From the NCBI GenBank assembly GCA_021397845.1, contig CM038041.1:144872780-144936779 (forward strand): 64,000 nucleotides of DNA, written 5' to 3'. Below, piece after piece: positions 60,902-64,000 of this stretch (the first letter of the stretch is position 1; each line of letters begins with the position of its first letter). A program made the translations under genes and the position numbers. This DNA comes from Areca catechu (lineage: Eukaryota > Streptophyta > Magnoliopsida > Arecales > Arecaceae). Below the pieces are notes generated by a model, which ran no database searches, was not told the DNA's origin, and was given only the letters and a program-made list of their open reading frames with translations.

Positions 60902-62320
60902 GTCATGGTGGATTAGGGGGTGAATGCCTGGATTTAGGGAGATTATAGATGGGATTATGAGATGACAAAGAACAAAAGAAATTTAAGGGCCTTTTGGTCA
61001 AATATATTAACGGAATTGATAGATAGAAATTGAGTAAACTCTCTTTCTACATTATAGTATTCATATTGCCTTTTTTTTTTTTTTTGATAAGGCAAAAAGG
61101 GAAGGGGGGATAAATCCCGTCGTAGCTACCCTCCCACTGGGACCCCCTCCCATCAGATCATGTTCGATTCGGGTCGCATGTTTTCGCGTGCCCTCTCCAT
61201 CATAGGTGAGTACGTCAGCCTGACCCCGCTAAGCCGACGGAGTAGTGCGCTCTCCCCTCACCCCGTTCACGTGCTCCAGGGCGCATCCTGGATTTAATCG
61301 AGTCATCCGCAGGGATCTTGCCTCGAACCCGTGATCGGTGGGTGAGGGGTTTAAGCCCCTACCAACCGGGCTACCGCCTTAGCAGTGCCCCTTTTTTTTT
61401 TCTTTGCGAAATGGTACAGTATACCTTTTCTTTCTCCCATCCTTAGATTATGTCTGTTTCTTTGCCTTTACCCATACAATAATTTTACCACTAGCTGAAG
61501 GACTCTACTGGTTCCTATAATATTGATAAACAGGGAGCAGTACCATAAATTTTCTTTTACATTTTGACTTTTAATTCTCTAAAGTTGTATCTGTAGATTT
61601 GTCTTGCCCTCCTCTTGCAGAGCTTTTCATCTTCATTCATAGTCTTTGAAAATTTGAACCAGTTTAGACCAACATGAAGCAAAAGAATGACAATTATTTA
61701 TACAAGTCAATGTACTTTTGTCATGTATTCTATTTAGTCTACTTCGTGTGCCAAATCTTCTGATGATCAAACATGAAATGAATGATGTGTGTTTAGTCTT
61801 TGGATTAATCAATCAATCCACTTGAAATAAATCAATTGCAAGCAAGAATTAAACTATTATCTTGGTTGCGTCTTTGCTGAATGCAAGATAACTGTAAACT
61901 TTGTTATTTGAAATGATACTTGATAGATTTCATAAAATTTTACAAGCAGTCTGACACTGCCTTTGGCTCATGGAAAGTTCGTTTGGATAAGCTTTCTGAG
62001 GTTTTTCGGCTTTTTTATCAGCAAATGCTTGGGAGGAGGGTGATGAGGTTGTTCTGATCACTTGCCGCCTAGAGAATCCAGATTTGGACATGGTCAATGG
62101 AACCAAGAAAGACCAACTTGAAAATTTCCATAACGAACTGTATGCGGTTCCCGATTTTGAAAAGCTTTTACTTTGACAGCTATGCTTCTAGAGATCTAAC
62201 TGTTTCTTTCTTTGTCAGATATGAAATGAGATTCAATATGAAAAATGGTGCTGCTTCACAAAAGCAACTATCAGTTTCTGCTGTAGATTTTCCTCGGATC
62301 AATGAGAGTTACACTGGAAG
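12343..62320 (+). CDS. CCD1: Carotenoid 9,10(9',10')-cleavage dioxygenase 1, spliced, 3' end outside window
   Basis: CCD1 is a cytosolic non-haem Fe(II) dioxygenase of the RPE65/carotenoid oxygenase family. It cleaves carotenoids and apocarotenoids at the 9,10 and 9',10' bonds to release C13 volatiles such as beta-ionone. Eleven exons join in phase to 1,247 nt (415 residues plus 2 nt), with motifs in family order: GEFVRVGPNPKF, HWFDGDGMIHG, YHHGKLLALSEADKP, THSFTAHPKVDP, GYSHTPPY, VMMHDFAIT, RWFELPNCFIFHNANAWEE and AVDFPRINESYTG. Three iron-ligand histidines are H228, H276 and H341; the fourth (GFH motif) should be downstream. Family members are about 540-550 residues. No N-terminal transit peptide is evident, as expected for CCD1. 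Start ATG 12343 has a strong context (GCCGCCATGG). Introns 1 and 4 are huge and full of transposons. Oddities are one residue fewer at EMVKGKLIF, KDDHHIRW where relatives usually have two non-His residues, and PYCTYRV. Exon order and phase indicate an intact gene as far as visible. Confidence 0.95.
12577..14615 (+). other. Start of CCD1 intron 1, no gene
   Basis: A C/A/T homopolymer stretch lies at 12603-12679: about 41 A (12620-12660), one C, then 18 T, able to fold back on itself. Then about 1.2 kb of T-rich unique sequence follows. 14040-14135 and 14570-14615 are TATG/CATA microsatellite; 14250-14465 is a CT/T tract. I see no coding potential. Confidence 0.7.
14616..15190 (-). repeat. 3' LTR of a minus-strand Tat-type gypsy remnant
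   Basis: On the + strand it runs from TGTTGCTGCTG to GGGTATAACA; read on the minus strand it starts TGTTATACCC and ends CAGCAACA (575 bp). The minus-strand purine tract AGAGCAGGGGGCAAT (15191-15205) sits immediately before it, as a PPT should. Left flank is GTATG within a microsatellite. The matching 5' LTR was not found in the window. Confidence 0.7.
15191..15205 (-). other. Polypurine tract of the minus-strand Tat remnant
   Basis: Read on the minus strand it is AGAGCAGGGGGCAAT directly followed by TGTTATA. This orients the element and assigns 14616-15190 as its 3' LTR. Confidence 0.65.
15649..15655 (+). promoter_or_regulatory. TATA box for the antisense ORF
   Basis: TATAAAA in the context GGGCTATAAAAGGAG lies 135 bp upstream of the ATG at 15790, on the strand opposite to the retrotransposon. 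Its spacing suits a promoter for the additional ORF. No transcript evidence is available. Confidence 0.5.
15790..17587 (+). pseudogene. Antisense additional ORF of Tat gypsy element (Transposase_28-like)
   Basis: The frame 15790-16335 (MASGSWSSS start) carries a region around LKAGLRFPLCDFFVEIFN, SPAQLIPNSIRAI, KKDFRSQEWWMFSPRPG and SWGFALSW. It matches the plant 'putative gypsy-type transposon' domain as I know it (Pfam Transposase_28). Shorter frames follow: 16389-16622, 16662-17081 (acidic linker) and 17145-17587, an Ala/Glu-rich coiled coil broken by one stop near 17326. Intron-like gaps (GTAAGT at 17070, acceptor TTGTAG near 17147) suggest it may once have been spliced. It lies antisense to the pol fragment at 18235-18615 and between that and the 3' LTR, the place of the antisense extra ORF reported for Tat elements such as Grande and RIRE2. 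Function of this protein family is unknown. Confidence 0.75.
17548..18220 (+). repeat. 43-bp tandem repeat, about 15-16 copies
   Basis: The unit has the core GCCTTTGCCGAGCGGGGTCGG followed by ACTTTGAGTGGGCTGTCCTA; copies differ at a few bases. It begins inside the last codons of the antisense ORF and ends just past the end of the minus-strand pol fragment. It therefore separates the 3' ends of two convergent ORFs. Confidence 0.9.
18235..18615 (-). pseudogene. C-terminal end of gypsy integrase/pol (Tat-type)
   Basis: On the minus strand it reads FRIDHFAELANSERRRIDL, then MTKYYNSRVKARSFRVED, LVLRRTE, EQRKLSSNW, and in another frame GTYRLEHLD and NVDNLRKYYQ. This is the usual C-terminus of plant gypsy pol. 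It is cut at its upstream side by a hAT insertion (18616) and has at least one stop after NW. Confidence 0.8.
18616..21019 (-). mobile_element. Truncated hAT transposon (minus strand)
   Basis: The terminus CAAGGTTCTCGGTACTG at 18616 corresponds to the right end of the hAT at 30725-35480, including the CCGGTACCGG-rich subterminal zone and a run of TTTAGGGTTTAGG-like repeats (18785-19000). Homology to the reverse complement of the full copy extends to about 21019 (sequence matching 33195-33240) and then stops abruptly at gypsy RT sequence. The 5' half and second terminus are missing, so this is a deletion derivative. Confidence 0.8.
19129..21019 (-). pseudogene. hAT transposase fragment (C-terminal half)
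   Basis: 19966-20313 (minus) encodes the hAT C-terminal dimerisation region: AEWWVHFGG, SQTVSSSGCERNWSTFGLIH, RLNDLVYVYYNLRLR, then GWVMSQQQTPELDEP. Downstream frames to 19129 carry the Ser/Gly/Tyr-rich tail. Upstream pieces (20560-21019) match the central transposase region but are interrupted. No catalytic N-terminal half is present, so it is inactive. Confidence 0.85.
21020..23600 (+). pseudogene. Ty3/gypsy pol remnant, Tat lineage (RT end, RNase H, extra RNase H, integrase)
   Basis: Starting abruptly in RT (EAFNTLRQYKMKLN, SGKFLDFMVSSQG), the + strand continues into the classical RNase H (LSKLEPGKELFLCLAVS, KPIYYISKVFHDTE). A second RNase H follows at about 21850-22060 (LHVNGSLNSSRSGLGLIL, NNEVEYEALITRLKIAKEVG), then integrase pieces (KVIIIDNGR, DELYHVLWAYR, VRYYNAQVKAKEFKVSDLVL, KLSNW-type end near 23430). 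The tandem RNase H arrangement is characteristic of the Tat clade. Many stops and frameshifts show long decay. The 5' half (LTR, gag, protease) is absent. Confidence 0.85.
23800..25240 (+). repeat. 84-bp tandem repeat, about 17 copies
   Basis: The unit contains GTTAGGCATTGCTTAAGCTG, ATCGTGTAAAGCGACTGCC, TTGAAGCGGTGTCGTTTGAG and CTGGTCGTGTATGGCAATTG. Copies are quite diverged. Because 84 is divisible by three, the minus strand stays open in places (24670-25059). It follows the end of the pol remnant and precedes the antisense ORF, the same position as the 43-bp array at 17548-18220. Confidence 0.85.
25241..25797 (+). other. Inter-repeat spacer, no gene
   Basis: Partial, further degenerated copies of the 84-bp array fade out by about 25400. 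The rest is A/T-rich without coding potential and may hold the 3' UTR of the minus-strand ORF that ends at 25798. Confidence 0.5.
25798..27870 (-). pseudogene. Antisense additional ORF of the plus-strand Tat remnant
   Basis: Read on the minus strand it starts at ATG 27870 (MNSSKESLALVVAASKEEVS). It continues to a Transposase_28-like block at 27390-27660 (RLPLHLFFITFVQFLDMSL, LVPNLWQHICSFI, FKRHPRSSGW), then a Pro/Ser-rich linker (26668-27187). Last come a coiled coil (26054-26353, VAKIKMLEALLKKSEAKAKM) and the tail KVAAQYPELDLNFLDKFLR (25798-26010). The order matches the plus-strand ORF at 15790-17587, so the two are homologous. Stops and frame changes break it; some may mark former introns. 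It is antisense to the pol remnant at 21020-23600. Confidence 0.7.
28283..28670 (+). repeat. Putative decayed 3' LTR of the first plus-strand Tat remnant
   Basis: A PPT-like TTTTGCGGGGAAT ends at about 28282. A TATA-like TATAAAT lies at 28524-28530. The position between the antisense ORF start and the next module fits a 3' LTR, but the TG end is mutated and no paired LTR exists here. Confidence 0.35.
28775..30430 (-). pseudogene. Second antisense additional-ORF remnant
   Basis: Minus-strand frames include a Pro-rich linker (30052-30282, PPPEPIDPPVALLPTPLS), 29777-30028 (LEENKVKVMDSIYASESLIE), a coiled coil (29388-29675, QEKIDHRDDAVVKAKARIKD) and 28775-29089. It resembles the linker plus coiled-coil part of the ORF at 25798-27870, but the Transposase_28-like N-terminus is not seen and sequence identity is low, suggesting another Tat subfamily. 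It precedes the LTR at 35538-36179, interrupted by the hAT at 30725. Confidence 0.55.
30725..35480 (+). mobile_element. Full-length hAT transposon with 8-bp TSD
   Basis: The target duplication ATGTCAGC is exact at 30717-30724 and 35481-35488. Termini are imperfect inverted repeats: left CAAGATTCTCCG, right (reverse complement) CAAGGTTCCCGG. The left subterminal zone is rich in GAACCGGTTCGG motifs and the right one in ACCGGTACCGG motifs. Between them lies a decayed transposase gene (31739-35109). An 8-bp TSD and short TIR beginning CA are hallmarks of hAT. It inserted into the Tat remnant between the antisense ORF and the LTR. Confidence 0.9.
31739..35109 (+). pseudogene. hAT transposase (BED finger, DUF659, hATC), decayed
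   Basis: In order: MDSSRRKKDPERDIGW and a BED-finger-like tail (GVTRLKQYLAGG, 31779-32132); a linker with EEAQMEAAIQASL; RAISSWFHFSHIPVHASDNP (32266-32619); LTVMCDSWTGPTRWSIINFL (another frame near 32650); EEVIDQVGEHHVVQVITDNG and FWIPCAAHYIDLML (32795-33076); YVQIGFLYFMM (33229-33474); and the dimerisation domain SSNGCERNWSTFGLIHSKQR (33930-34289). A Ser/Gly/Tyr-rich tail ends HRHSTRF at 35109. Several in-frame stops and frame changes, besides probable introns (near 33475-33590 and 33690-33930), make it inactive. It was probably the autonomous source type for the related MITEs. Confidence 0.88.
35538..36179 (+). repeat. 3' LTR of a plus-strand Tat-type remnant
   Basis: A purine tract (GTAGTAGGGGCAAG, 35525-35537) precedes TGTTACGAGGGTAC. 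The LTR has a TATA box TATAAAT at 35987-35993 and is taken to end ATCTACAGCA at 36179, where a CATA microsatellite begins. No second LTR was found, so the end is inferred from the CA terminus. Confidence 0.6.
36180..36565 (+). repeat. (TACA/TA)n microsatellite
   Basis: An almost pure array of ACATACAT and TATATA units. Long open frames of Tyr/Ile/His/Cys on both strands come from repeat composition only. Confidence 0.95.
36566..37254 (+). other. End of CCD1 intron 1
   Basis: 36570-36930 is full of AACCCATTT / GGGTTGGGTTA / TTTAACC motifs of no recognised family, possibly a small transposon remnant. 36935-37085 is another CATA/TA microsatellite with a short TAGA run. The last 170 bp are unique and lead to the acceptor GGTTGGCAG before exon 2. 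Confidence 0.6.
37255..37325 (+). CDS. CCD1: CCD1 exon 2 (residues 79-102)
   Basis: Acceptor GCAG (37251-37254) and donor GTACCC (37326). It encodes ECLNGEFVRVGPNPKF then VPVAGYH and two bases of W102, completed by the microexon. The core is strongly conserved in carotenoid oxygenases. Confidence 0.93.
37326..38102 (+). other. CCD1 intron 2, nothing else seen
   Basis: T-rich unique sequence of 777 nt with donor GTACCC and acceptor GATGCAG. No transposon signature was noticed. Confidence 0.8.
38103..38117 (+). CDS. CCD1: CCD1 exon 3, 15-nt microexon (FDGDG)
   Basis: GTTTGATGGAGATGG is flanked by acceptor TGATGCAG and donor GTGCGT. Joined to exon 2 (..CAC TG) and exon 4 (A ATG ATT CAT), it restores HWFDGDGMIHG, a near-invariant family motif, in frame. 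Without it the frame is kept (15 nt), but the FDGDG core of this motif would be lost. Confidence 0.9.
38118..39132 (+). other. CCD1 intron 3, nothing else seen
   Basis: Unique A/T-rich sequence of 1,015 nt, donor GTGCGT, acceptor TTTGTAG. No recognised element. Confidence 0.8.
39133..39244 (+). CDS. CCD1: CCD1 exon 4 (residues 107-144)
   Basis: It encodes MIHGMHIKDGKAAYVSRYVK then TSRLKQEEIFGGAKFMK, ending in phase 0 before donor GTGAGC (39245). Very close to the family consensus. Confidence 0.95.
39245..39905 (+). other. Start of CCD1 intron 4, no gene
   Basis: Unique A/T-rich intron sequence up to the Tourist-like element. No coding or repeat signature was seen. Confidence 0.7.
39906..40650 (+). 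mobile_element. Tourist-like (PIF/Harbinger) element
   Basis: It is flanked by TTA at 39903-39905 and 40651-40653. Terminal inverted repeats are GGCTCTATTTGAGATTCC on the left and, reverse-complemented, GGCCCTGTTTGGGATTGC on the right (14 of 18 matching). The middle (40130-40560) is nearly pure A/T with TAATATTAT motifs. No transposase, hence non-autonomous. Confidence 0.8.
40654..41749 (+). other. Intron 4 spacer, no gene
   Basis: A/T-rich sequence with no ORF or recognised repeat. A short T run lies at about 41153-41163. Confidence 0.6.
41755..42795 (+). repeat. 5' LTR of copia B (interrupted by a MITE)
   Basis: Segments 41755-41812 and 42543-42795 align with the 3' LTR at 47555-47868. 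They share motifs such as GAGAATATCTTGTAAT, AATATATTAATCATGTATAT and CTCTATATAGAGAGCTCAC (TATA region). Confidence 0.9.
41813..42534. mobile_element. hAT-type MITE cluster inside the copia B 5' LTR
   Basis: TSD CTTGTAAT at 41805-41812 and 42535-42542. The start CAAGGATCGTTGAACCG and the sub-terminal CGGTACCATACCG and GAACCGGACC motifs are those of the hAT at 30725-35480. CAAGGATCGCT or CAAGGATTG starts recur at about 41862, 41984, 42000 and 42098, so this seems a composite of nested or tandem copies rather than one simple MITE. Confidence 0.75.
42796..42806 (+). other. Primer-binding site of copia B
   Basis: TGGTATCAGAG directly abuts the 5' LTR end TTTCA. This is the standard initiator-Met tRNA priming site. 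Confidence 0.85.
42807..47554 (+). pseudogene. Copia B gag-pol, disrupted
   Basis: Order of recognisable pieces: gag (WDAENSMVMTWLVNFMEEDI, KEPWDNV, QSQTYELILKLGEV, FKFLVGLNVEFDE; 43110-43500); a nucleocapsid knuckle WCDHYNRPRHTRETC (43690-43730) whose second Cys is Tyr; protease (DLGAFDYMTSLSNLF, 43962-44183, Ser/Gly of DSGA changed). Next is integrase (HLRLNHPN, CEICHLSKDH, HSDVWRPSKV, FIDDHTMLCWIYLL, SDNRTEYF; 44359-44841). Then RT (LGDSDWKLAVKEEMNALEKN, GCKWVFNIKCKANGSIERYK, LYGLKQSPRVW-like, YVDDIIM intact; 45533-46354). Last is RNase H (46473-46886 and 47192-47437, EICEVTWMKRLLEKI, YCDNKAAIFI). Numerous stops and frameshifts and a MITE in RNase H make it non-functional. Confidence 0.9.
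46874..47209. mobile_element. hAT-type MITE in copia B RNase H (336 bp)
   Basis: Flanked by GCCAGAAC (46866-46873) and GCCATAAC (47210-47217), one mismatch. TIRs are CAAGGATTGCTAAACTGG on the left and, reverse-complemented, CAAGGATCGTCGAACCATG on the right. It has one end of the CCGGTACC type and the other of the GAACCGGTTCGG type, as if the two ends of the long hAT were joined by deletion. Excision would restore the copia frame ARTSAKAEF. Confidence 0.88.
47555..47868 (+). repeat. 3' LTR of copia B
   Basis: TGTGGAAAAAGGAATT to TTGTTTCA, 314 bp, following the PPT. It differs from the 5' LTR at many positions over the shared parts, consistent with an old insertion. Confidence 0.92.
47874..49362 (+). 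other. Intron 4 spacer with microsatellites
   Basis: No gene. GGGTTGGGTTGGGTTGGG at about 48047-48065; TATACA runs at 48463-48495; (CA)n at 48859-48881 merging into TATA/CATA repeats up to about 49020. The rest is unique and A/T-rich. Confidence 0.7.
49368..50263 (-). repeat. 3' LTR of copy B (left)
   Basis: TGTTGCCGCC to CTGTAACA on the + strand, 896 bp. Minus-strand promoter core TATATAAG at 49787-49794 (plus reads CTTATATA). Compared with the other LTR it has a short extra TTAC and an extra AGGCAGCGTGTC-like segment. Confidence 0.9.
50264..50954 (-). other. Copy B internal sequence next to the 3' LTR
   Basis: Collinear with the reverse complement of about 8990-9525 in copy A. It ends with an 87-bp-repeat-related block (50780-50940, CTCGACCTCGAGGGAGCAAC repeated). 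Open frames here are compositional. Confidence 0.6.
50955..51720 (-). repeat. 50-bp tandem repeat, about 14-15 copies
   Basis: The + strand unit is made of CCAGGACATCGTGGGGGAAC, CGGGTCCCGCGCCACCTTCC and AGACCGAAGT. Copies are highly similar. The unit has no stop in several frames on either strand, giving overlapping open frames of 150-320 codons (for example 50605-51573 minus and 50862-51611 plus). I regard these as artefacts of the repeat. Confidence 0.92.
51721..52640 (-). other. Copy B unique internal sequence
   Basis: Matches the reverse complement of 5463-6542 of copy A, without the 1.65-kb insert found there. It contains a doubled module around 51770-51960 and 52070-52270 (TTTAATTATTGAGGAGGGAT and GGACATCTCCGGACT motifs). 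No protein domain was recognised. Confidence 0.6.
52641..53290 (-). repeat. Degenerate MQR-type tandem repeat of copy B
   Basis: Repeats of CTCCGTTGCATGGGAG-like motifs, reverse complement of the 21-bp field of copy A. The minus strand reads MQRSLLP / ATELAPMQR runs. It is shorter and more irregular than the copy A field; a T-rich run at 53335-53351 follows. Confidence 0.85.
53621..54499 (-). repeat. 5' LTR of copy B (right)
   Basis: TGTTGCCGCCTAGATCG to CTGTAACA on the + strand, 879 bp, nearly identical to the left LTR. Minus-strand TATATAAG at 54035-54042. Confidence 0.92.
54505..55957 (+). other. Intron 4 spacer, no gene
   Basis: Unique A/T-rich sequence with an A run (54891-54907) and a (TA)n microsatellite (55307-55350). 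No coding region was seen. Confidence 0.7.
55307..55350 (+). repeat. (TA)n microsatellite
   Basis: About 22 uninterrupted TA dinucleotides. Confidence 0.95.
55958..56273 (-). mobile_element. tRNA-derived SINE, copy 1
   Basis: Read on the minus strand it starts near GCTAAGGCAATAGCTCGG with an A-box-like TAGCTCGGTTGGTAGAG and a B-box-like GGGTTCGAGGC, then a tRNA-unrelated body ending in an A-rich tail (a T run on the + strand at 55959-55967). A 10-bp target duplication ACAAACAATA lies at 55948-55957 and 56274-56283. A second copy lies at 61072-61385. Confidence 0.82.
56708..57051. mobile_element. hAT-type MITE (344 bp) in intron 4
   Basis: TSD AAATTCTT at 56700-56707 and 57052-57059. Ends CAGGGTTCACGAAACCG on the left and (reverse complement) CAAGCATCGCTGAACCAG on the right, with GTACCGTACC and GGTTCGGGCTCGGTTC motifs inside. 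Same family as the MITEs in copia B. It lies 483 bp before exon 5. Confidence 0.88.
57060..57534 (+). other. End of CCD1 intron 4
   Basis: Unique sequence leading to acceptor CATCTTCAG. Nothing else was seen. Confidence 0.7.
57535..57634 (+). CDS. CCD1: CCD1 exon 5 (residues 145-178)
   Basis: It encodes IGDLKGLFGLFMVQMQLL then RAKLKVLDVSYGVGT plus one base of G178. Acceptor TTCAG, donor GTAGGT. Confidence 0.95.
57809..57871 (+). CDS. CCD1: CCD1 exon 6 (residues 178-199)
   Basis: It encodes NTALIYHHGKLLALSEADKP. Acceptor TTCCAG, donor GTAAGT (57872). Confidence 0.95.
58148..58258 (+). CDS. CCD1: CCD1 exon 7 (residues 199-236), first iron ligand
   Basis: It encodes YVVKVLEDGDLQTLGMLDYD then NRLTHSFTAHPKVDPFT. 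H228 of TAHPK is the first iron-binding His by family alignment. Acceptor TTTGCAG, donor GTAAGA. Confidence 0.95.
58343..58527 (+). CDS. CCD1: CCD1 exon 8 (residues 236-297), second iron ligand
   Basis: It encodes DEMFTFGYSHTPPYCTYRV, KDGVMLDPVPITISDP, VMMHDFAITENYAIFM, DLPLFFQPK. H276 of MMHDF is the second iron ligand. Cys250 stands where I expect a small or aliphatic residue. Phase 0 end, donor GTGCTA. Confidence 0.95.
58696..58831 (+). CDS. CCD1: CCD1 exon 9 (residues 298-343), third iron ligand
   Basis: It encodes EMVKGKLIFNFDATKKARFG, VLPRYAKDDHHIRWF, ELPNCFIFHN plus one base. H341 is the third iron ligand. One residue is missing after EMVK relative to the CCD1s I recall, and DDHHIRW is unusual. 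Acceptor TTTCCAG, donor GTAATT. Confidence 0.93.
59422..59746. mobile_element. hAT-type MITE in intron 9 (boundaries approximate)
   Basis: Has the two characteristic halves: GAACCGGTCC / GGACTGGTTCGAACCGG and, after TCTCAATTCACCAAGA, the GGTATGGTATGG / GATCCCGATACTGG zone ending GTTCAGCGATCTT. I could not find a clean TSD, so its left end is eroded. Confidence 0.65.
60863..60898 (+). repeat. (GA)n microsatellite
   Basis: About 18 GA units following a G-rich tract. Confidence 0.9.
61072..61385 (-). mobile_element. tRNA-derived SINE, copy 2
   Basis: Same sequence as 55958-56273 with moderate divergence. On the minus strand it shows TAGCCCGGTTGGTAGGGG (A-box-like) and GGGTTCGAGGC (B box), ending in an A-rich tail (T run 61072-61085). 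Flanks TGCC..TTTT on both sides hint at a TSD, but homopolymers make it ambiguous. Confidence 0.78.
62022..62139 (+). CDS. CCD1: CCD1 exon 10 (residues 343-382)
   Basis: It encodes ANAWEEGDEVVLITCRLENP, DLDMVNGTKKDQLENFHNE and two bases of L382. Donor chosen at CT|GTATGC (62140) because it alone rebuilds NELYEMRF with the next exon. Confidence 0.93.
62219..62320 (+). CDS. CCD1: CCD1 exon 11 (residues 382-416)
   Basis: Acceptor TTTGTCAG after a 79-nt intron. It encodes LYEMRFNMKNGAASQKQLS then VSAVDFPRINESYTG and two bases of R416, before donor GTATTG (62321). The next coding words (KQRYVYGT in relatives) are not found before 64000. Confidence 0.93.
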
Positions 62321-62995
62321 GTATTGTCTTATCAATTAAGATCATGACAGTGGGTAATACAATATAATCATATATAAACTGTTAAACTACAACTTAGCAG
62401 GCACAAAACCCTTTTCAGATTGGAACATAAATTTGTGGTTGCTCTTATCTTAGTATATGGACTCGTCTCTAGTTTCCATTAAAACTTAAAACTATTATAA
62501 GTGAAACTACATGTTATGAAAGTCCAACCGTGCCTTTGTTATCCCTCCTTTCCACATATCACTGATTGGGATCTGAACAACCAAGAAAAGTGCTGACATC
62601 AGAGAAATTGACAGGAGCTTCATCTGGCCTCCAACAGTCTGGGATTAGTTTAGACCTCATAATGGTTCAAAGTTCCTTTCGTGTTACACAACTATGATGG
62701 GCTTTGGCCGTAAACAGAGACAAATAAGTAGTGAGCTTGCATTGATATATTTCAATCCACGTTATTACATGTTGTGATGTTGCTATTATGTCAGAGGATA
62801 TATGTAATTGTTACAATGTAATGAAGTGTTGGGACTTGTTGGGCTTATTATTGCTTAGGAAAGAAACAAGGCTACACGCAACACACACACACACAACAAC
62901 AACAACGCATGATGGGAATTCTCCCAGGGTCACAGGGATCATGCAGAATGCGGAATTGACTTTCAAAATAAAATTTCATAGCATGATACCCTAAC
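62321..62995 (+). other. Start of CCD1 intron 11
   Basis: No exon was recognised. (CA)n followed by (CAA)n at 62880-62905. The remainder is unique A/T-rich sequence. Confidence 0.6.
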
Positions 62996-64000
62996 ATGTA
63001 TAACATGTATAGAAAACCCTAATTCCCAGGAACCCCTTGGGCAATTACAACTAATGAATCATAAAATAAAGTCAATTAACATACCTAGATCGCTAAATTC
63101 AATCCTTTCCACGAGGCTCACAAGTGCAAGCCCTCCAACGGTGATCCACACGAGACTTGAACCAAGGAAGAATCCCTATTGGGGTTGCTTGCTTCAATTG
63201 GACTCTTAGGACAGCCTTTGGACCTTTGACCACTGTAGGACACCCTGTCCTACTGTAGGGCTCTCTAGACACTCTCCTAAGTCACTCTTGGCTTTAGGAC
63301 AATCCTCCCCTAGGACCCCTTAGGCTTATGTCCTAAAACAAAGCCTTGTCCTAAAAGAGAAGACCTTGTCTTAACAAGACAAGTCTTGTCTTAAAAGGAG
63401 GGAGGGAGACAACAGAAAGAGGCACTCAGATAACTCTCGGGAAAATGGACTTCTGTTTCTGATGACCGAAAATCTCAAATCTCATTTCACCGTACCCCCT
63501 TTATATAGATTCAGATAGGGCATGAAAAACATCCCGAGACTCCTTATCAGATATGACTCTTCATGTCTGATAAGGCTCTTCATGCTTCAAGAGTCTTATT
63601 TGATGTTCTTTCCCTTTCCAGAGCAGTTCCCCATATGCCATGTGGCATATACCGGCTATGAAGAATGGAAGGAGGCGTCCTTTCAATCTTGAAGAGCGTG
63701 GAATGGGCAGAGTCCTAAGGGCAGAAGGACTTTGCCTCAGAATAGTGCGCGCACAGATGAAGAGAAGCGACTCTTCATCTGCGCGCCAATATTTCTTTTT
63801 GCTTTCACGCCGCCCCTTCCCCTTCTTTGACCGGTTAATCCTCTCCAAGAGGCGTGGGGATAAAGTGAAGAAGCGCCACTTTGATGAAGCTCCCAGAGTT
63901 TCATCTGCAGAAGGACTCTTAGTCCTGCGCGCGCCATACTTCTCCCGGGTGCGCCAAAAGGGCACCACTTTCCTTTCCCACTTTTCTCTCCACCTAAAGC
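62880..64000 (-). repeat. LTR-like sequence, minus strand, running off the window
   Basis: Read on the minus strand there is a TATA core CTATATAAAGG (63498-63508). It is preceded by a GC-richer U3-like zone with repeated GAAGAGTC and GGCGCGC motifs, and followed by a leader-like region containing GTTAGGGTATCATGC and an (GTT)n(GT)n tract. TG/CA limits, TSD and PBS could not be settled, so this is only a suggestion; it could instead be unique intron sequence. Confidence 0.35.

Larger units (their letters stand above)
58832..62021 (+). other. CCD1 intron 9
   Basis: An intron of 3,190 nt with an MITE (about 59422-59746), unique A/T-rich sequence, a GA microsatellite (60863-60898) and a SINE (61072-61385). 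Acceptor TTTTATCAG. Confidence 0.8.

Noticed and set aside
62790..62812. CAG|AGGATATATGTAA as a possible CCD1 exon 12 start (KQRYVYGT)
   Set aside because: Only Q-R and Y-V match by chance; the lysine before is missing and the frame does not continue as CCD1.

Overview
The window is nuclear DNA from a flowering plant, most likely a monocot. The evidence is one spliced plant gene, plant-specific retrotransposon lineages (Ty1/copia; Ty3/gypsy of the Tat type), hAT and Tourist transposons and a tRNA-derived SINE. A palm or another large-genome monocot would fit, but species identity is inference only.

The one host gene is a carotenoid cleavage dioxygenase 1 (CCD1) on the + strand. Eleven exons can be placed with GT-AG junctions and continuous phase: 12343-12576, 37255-37325, 38103-38117 (a 15-nt microexon), 39133-39244, 57535-57634, 57809-57871, 58148-58258, 58343-58527, 58696-58831, 62022-62139 and 62219-62320. 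They encode the first 415 complete residues (1,247 nt) across 50 kb. The C-terminal part, about a quarter of the protein and including the fourth iron-binding histidine, lies beyond the right edge. Intron 1 (24.7 kb) and intron 4 (18.3 kb) are inflated by nested transposable elements.

Layout. 1-2695: 3' end of a decayed copia element. 2696-11804: a non-autonomous LTR element (copy A, + strand) with in-frame and out-of-frame tandem repeats and a nested LTR fragment. 11805-12342: CCD1 promoter and leader with upstream ORFs. 12577-37254 (intron 1): a block of nested Tat-type gypsy remnants (14616-36179). One Tat remnant runs on the minus strand and one or two on the plus strand. Their pol fragments are followed by tandem repeats (43-bp or 84-bp units) and then by an antisense additional ORF before the 3' LTR. 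This block also holds a truncated hAT (18616-21019) and a full-length but decayed hAT (30725-35480) with an 8-bp target duplication. 39245-57534 (intron 4): a Tourist-like element, a complete copia element with TSD (41755-47868) carrying two hAT-type MITEs, a second and younger copy (copy B, minus strand, 49368-54499, TSD TACGT) of the non-autonomous LTR family, a SINE and another MITE. 58832-62021 (intron 9): a MITE, a GA microsatellite and a second SINE. 62321-64000: start of intron 11 and an LTR-like sequence.

No intact transposase or polymerase was seen. I found no rRNA or functional tRNA gene, and nothing bacterial such as CRISPR. The most notable items are the microexon, the recurrent pol / tandem repeat / antisense-ORF architecture, the hAT element with its MITE derivatives, and the repeat-laden non-autonomous LTR family. 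All boundaries were read by eye; no alignment or database search was run.
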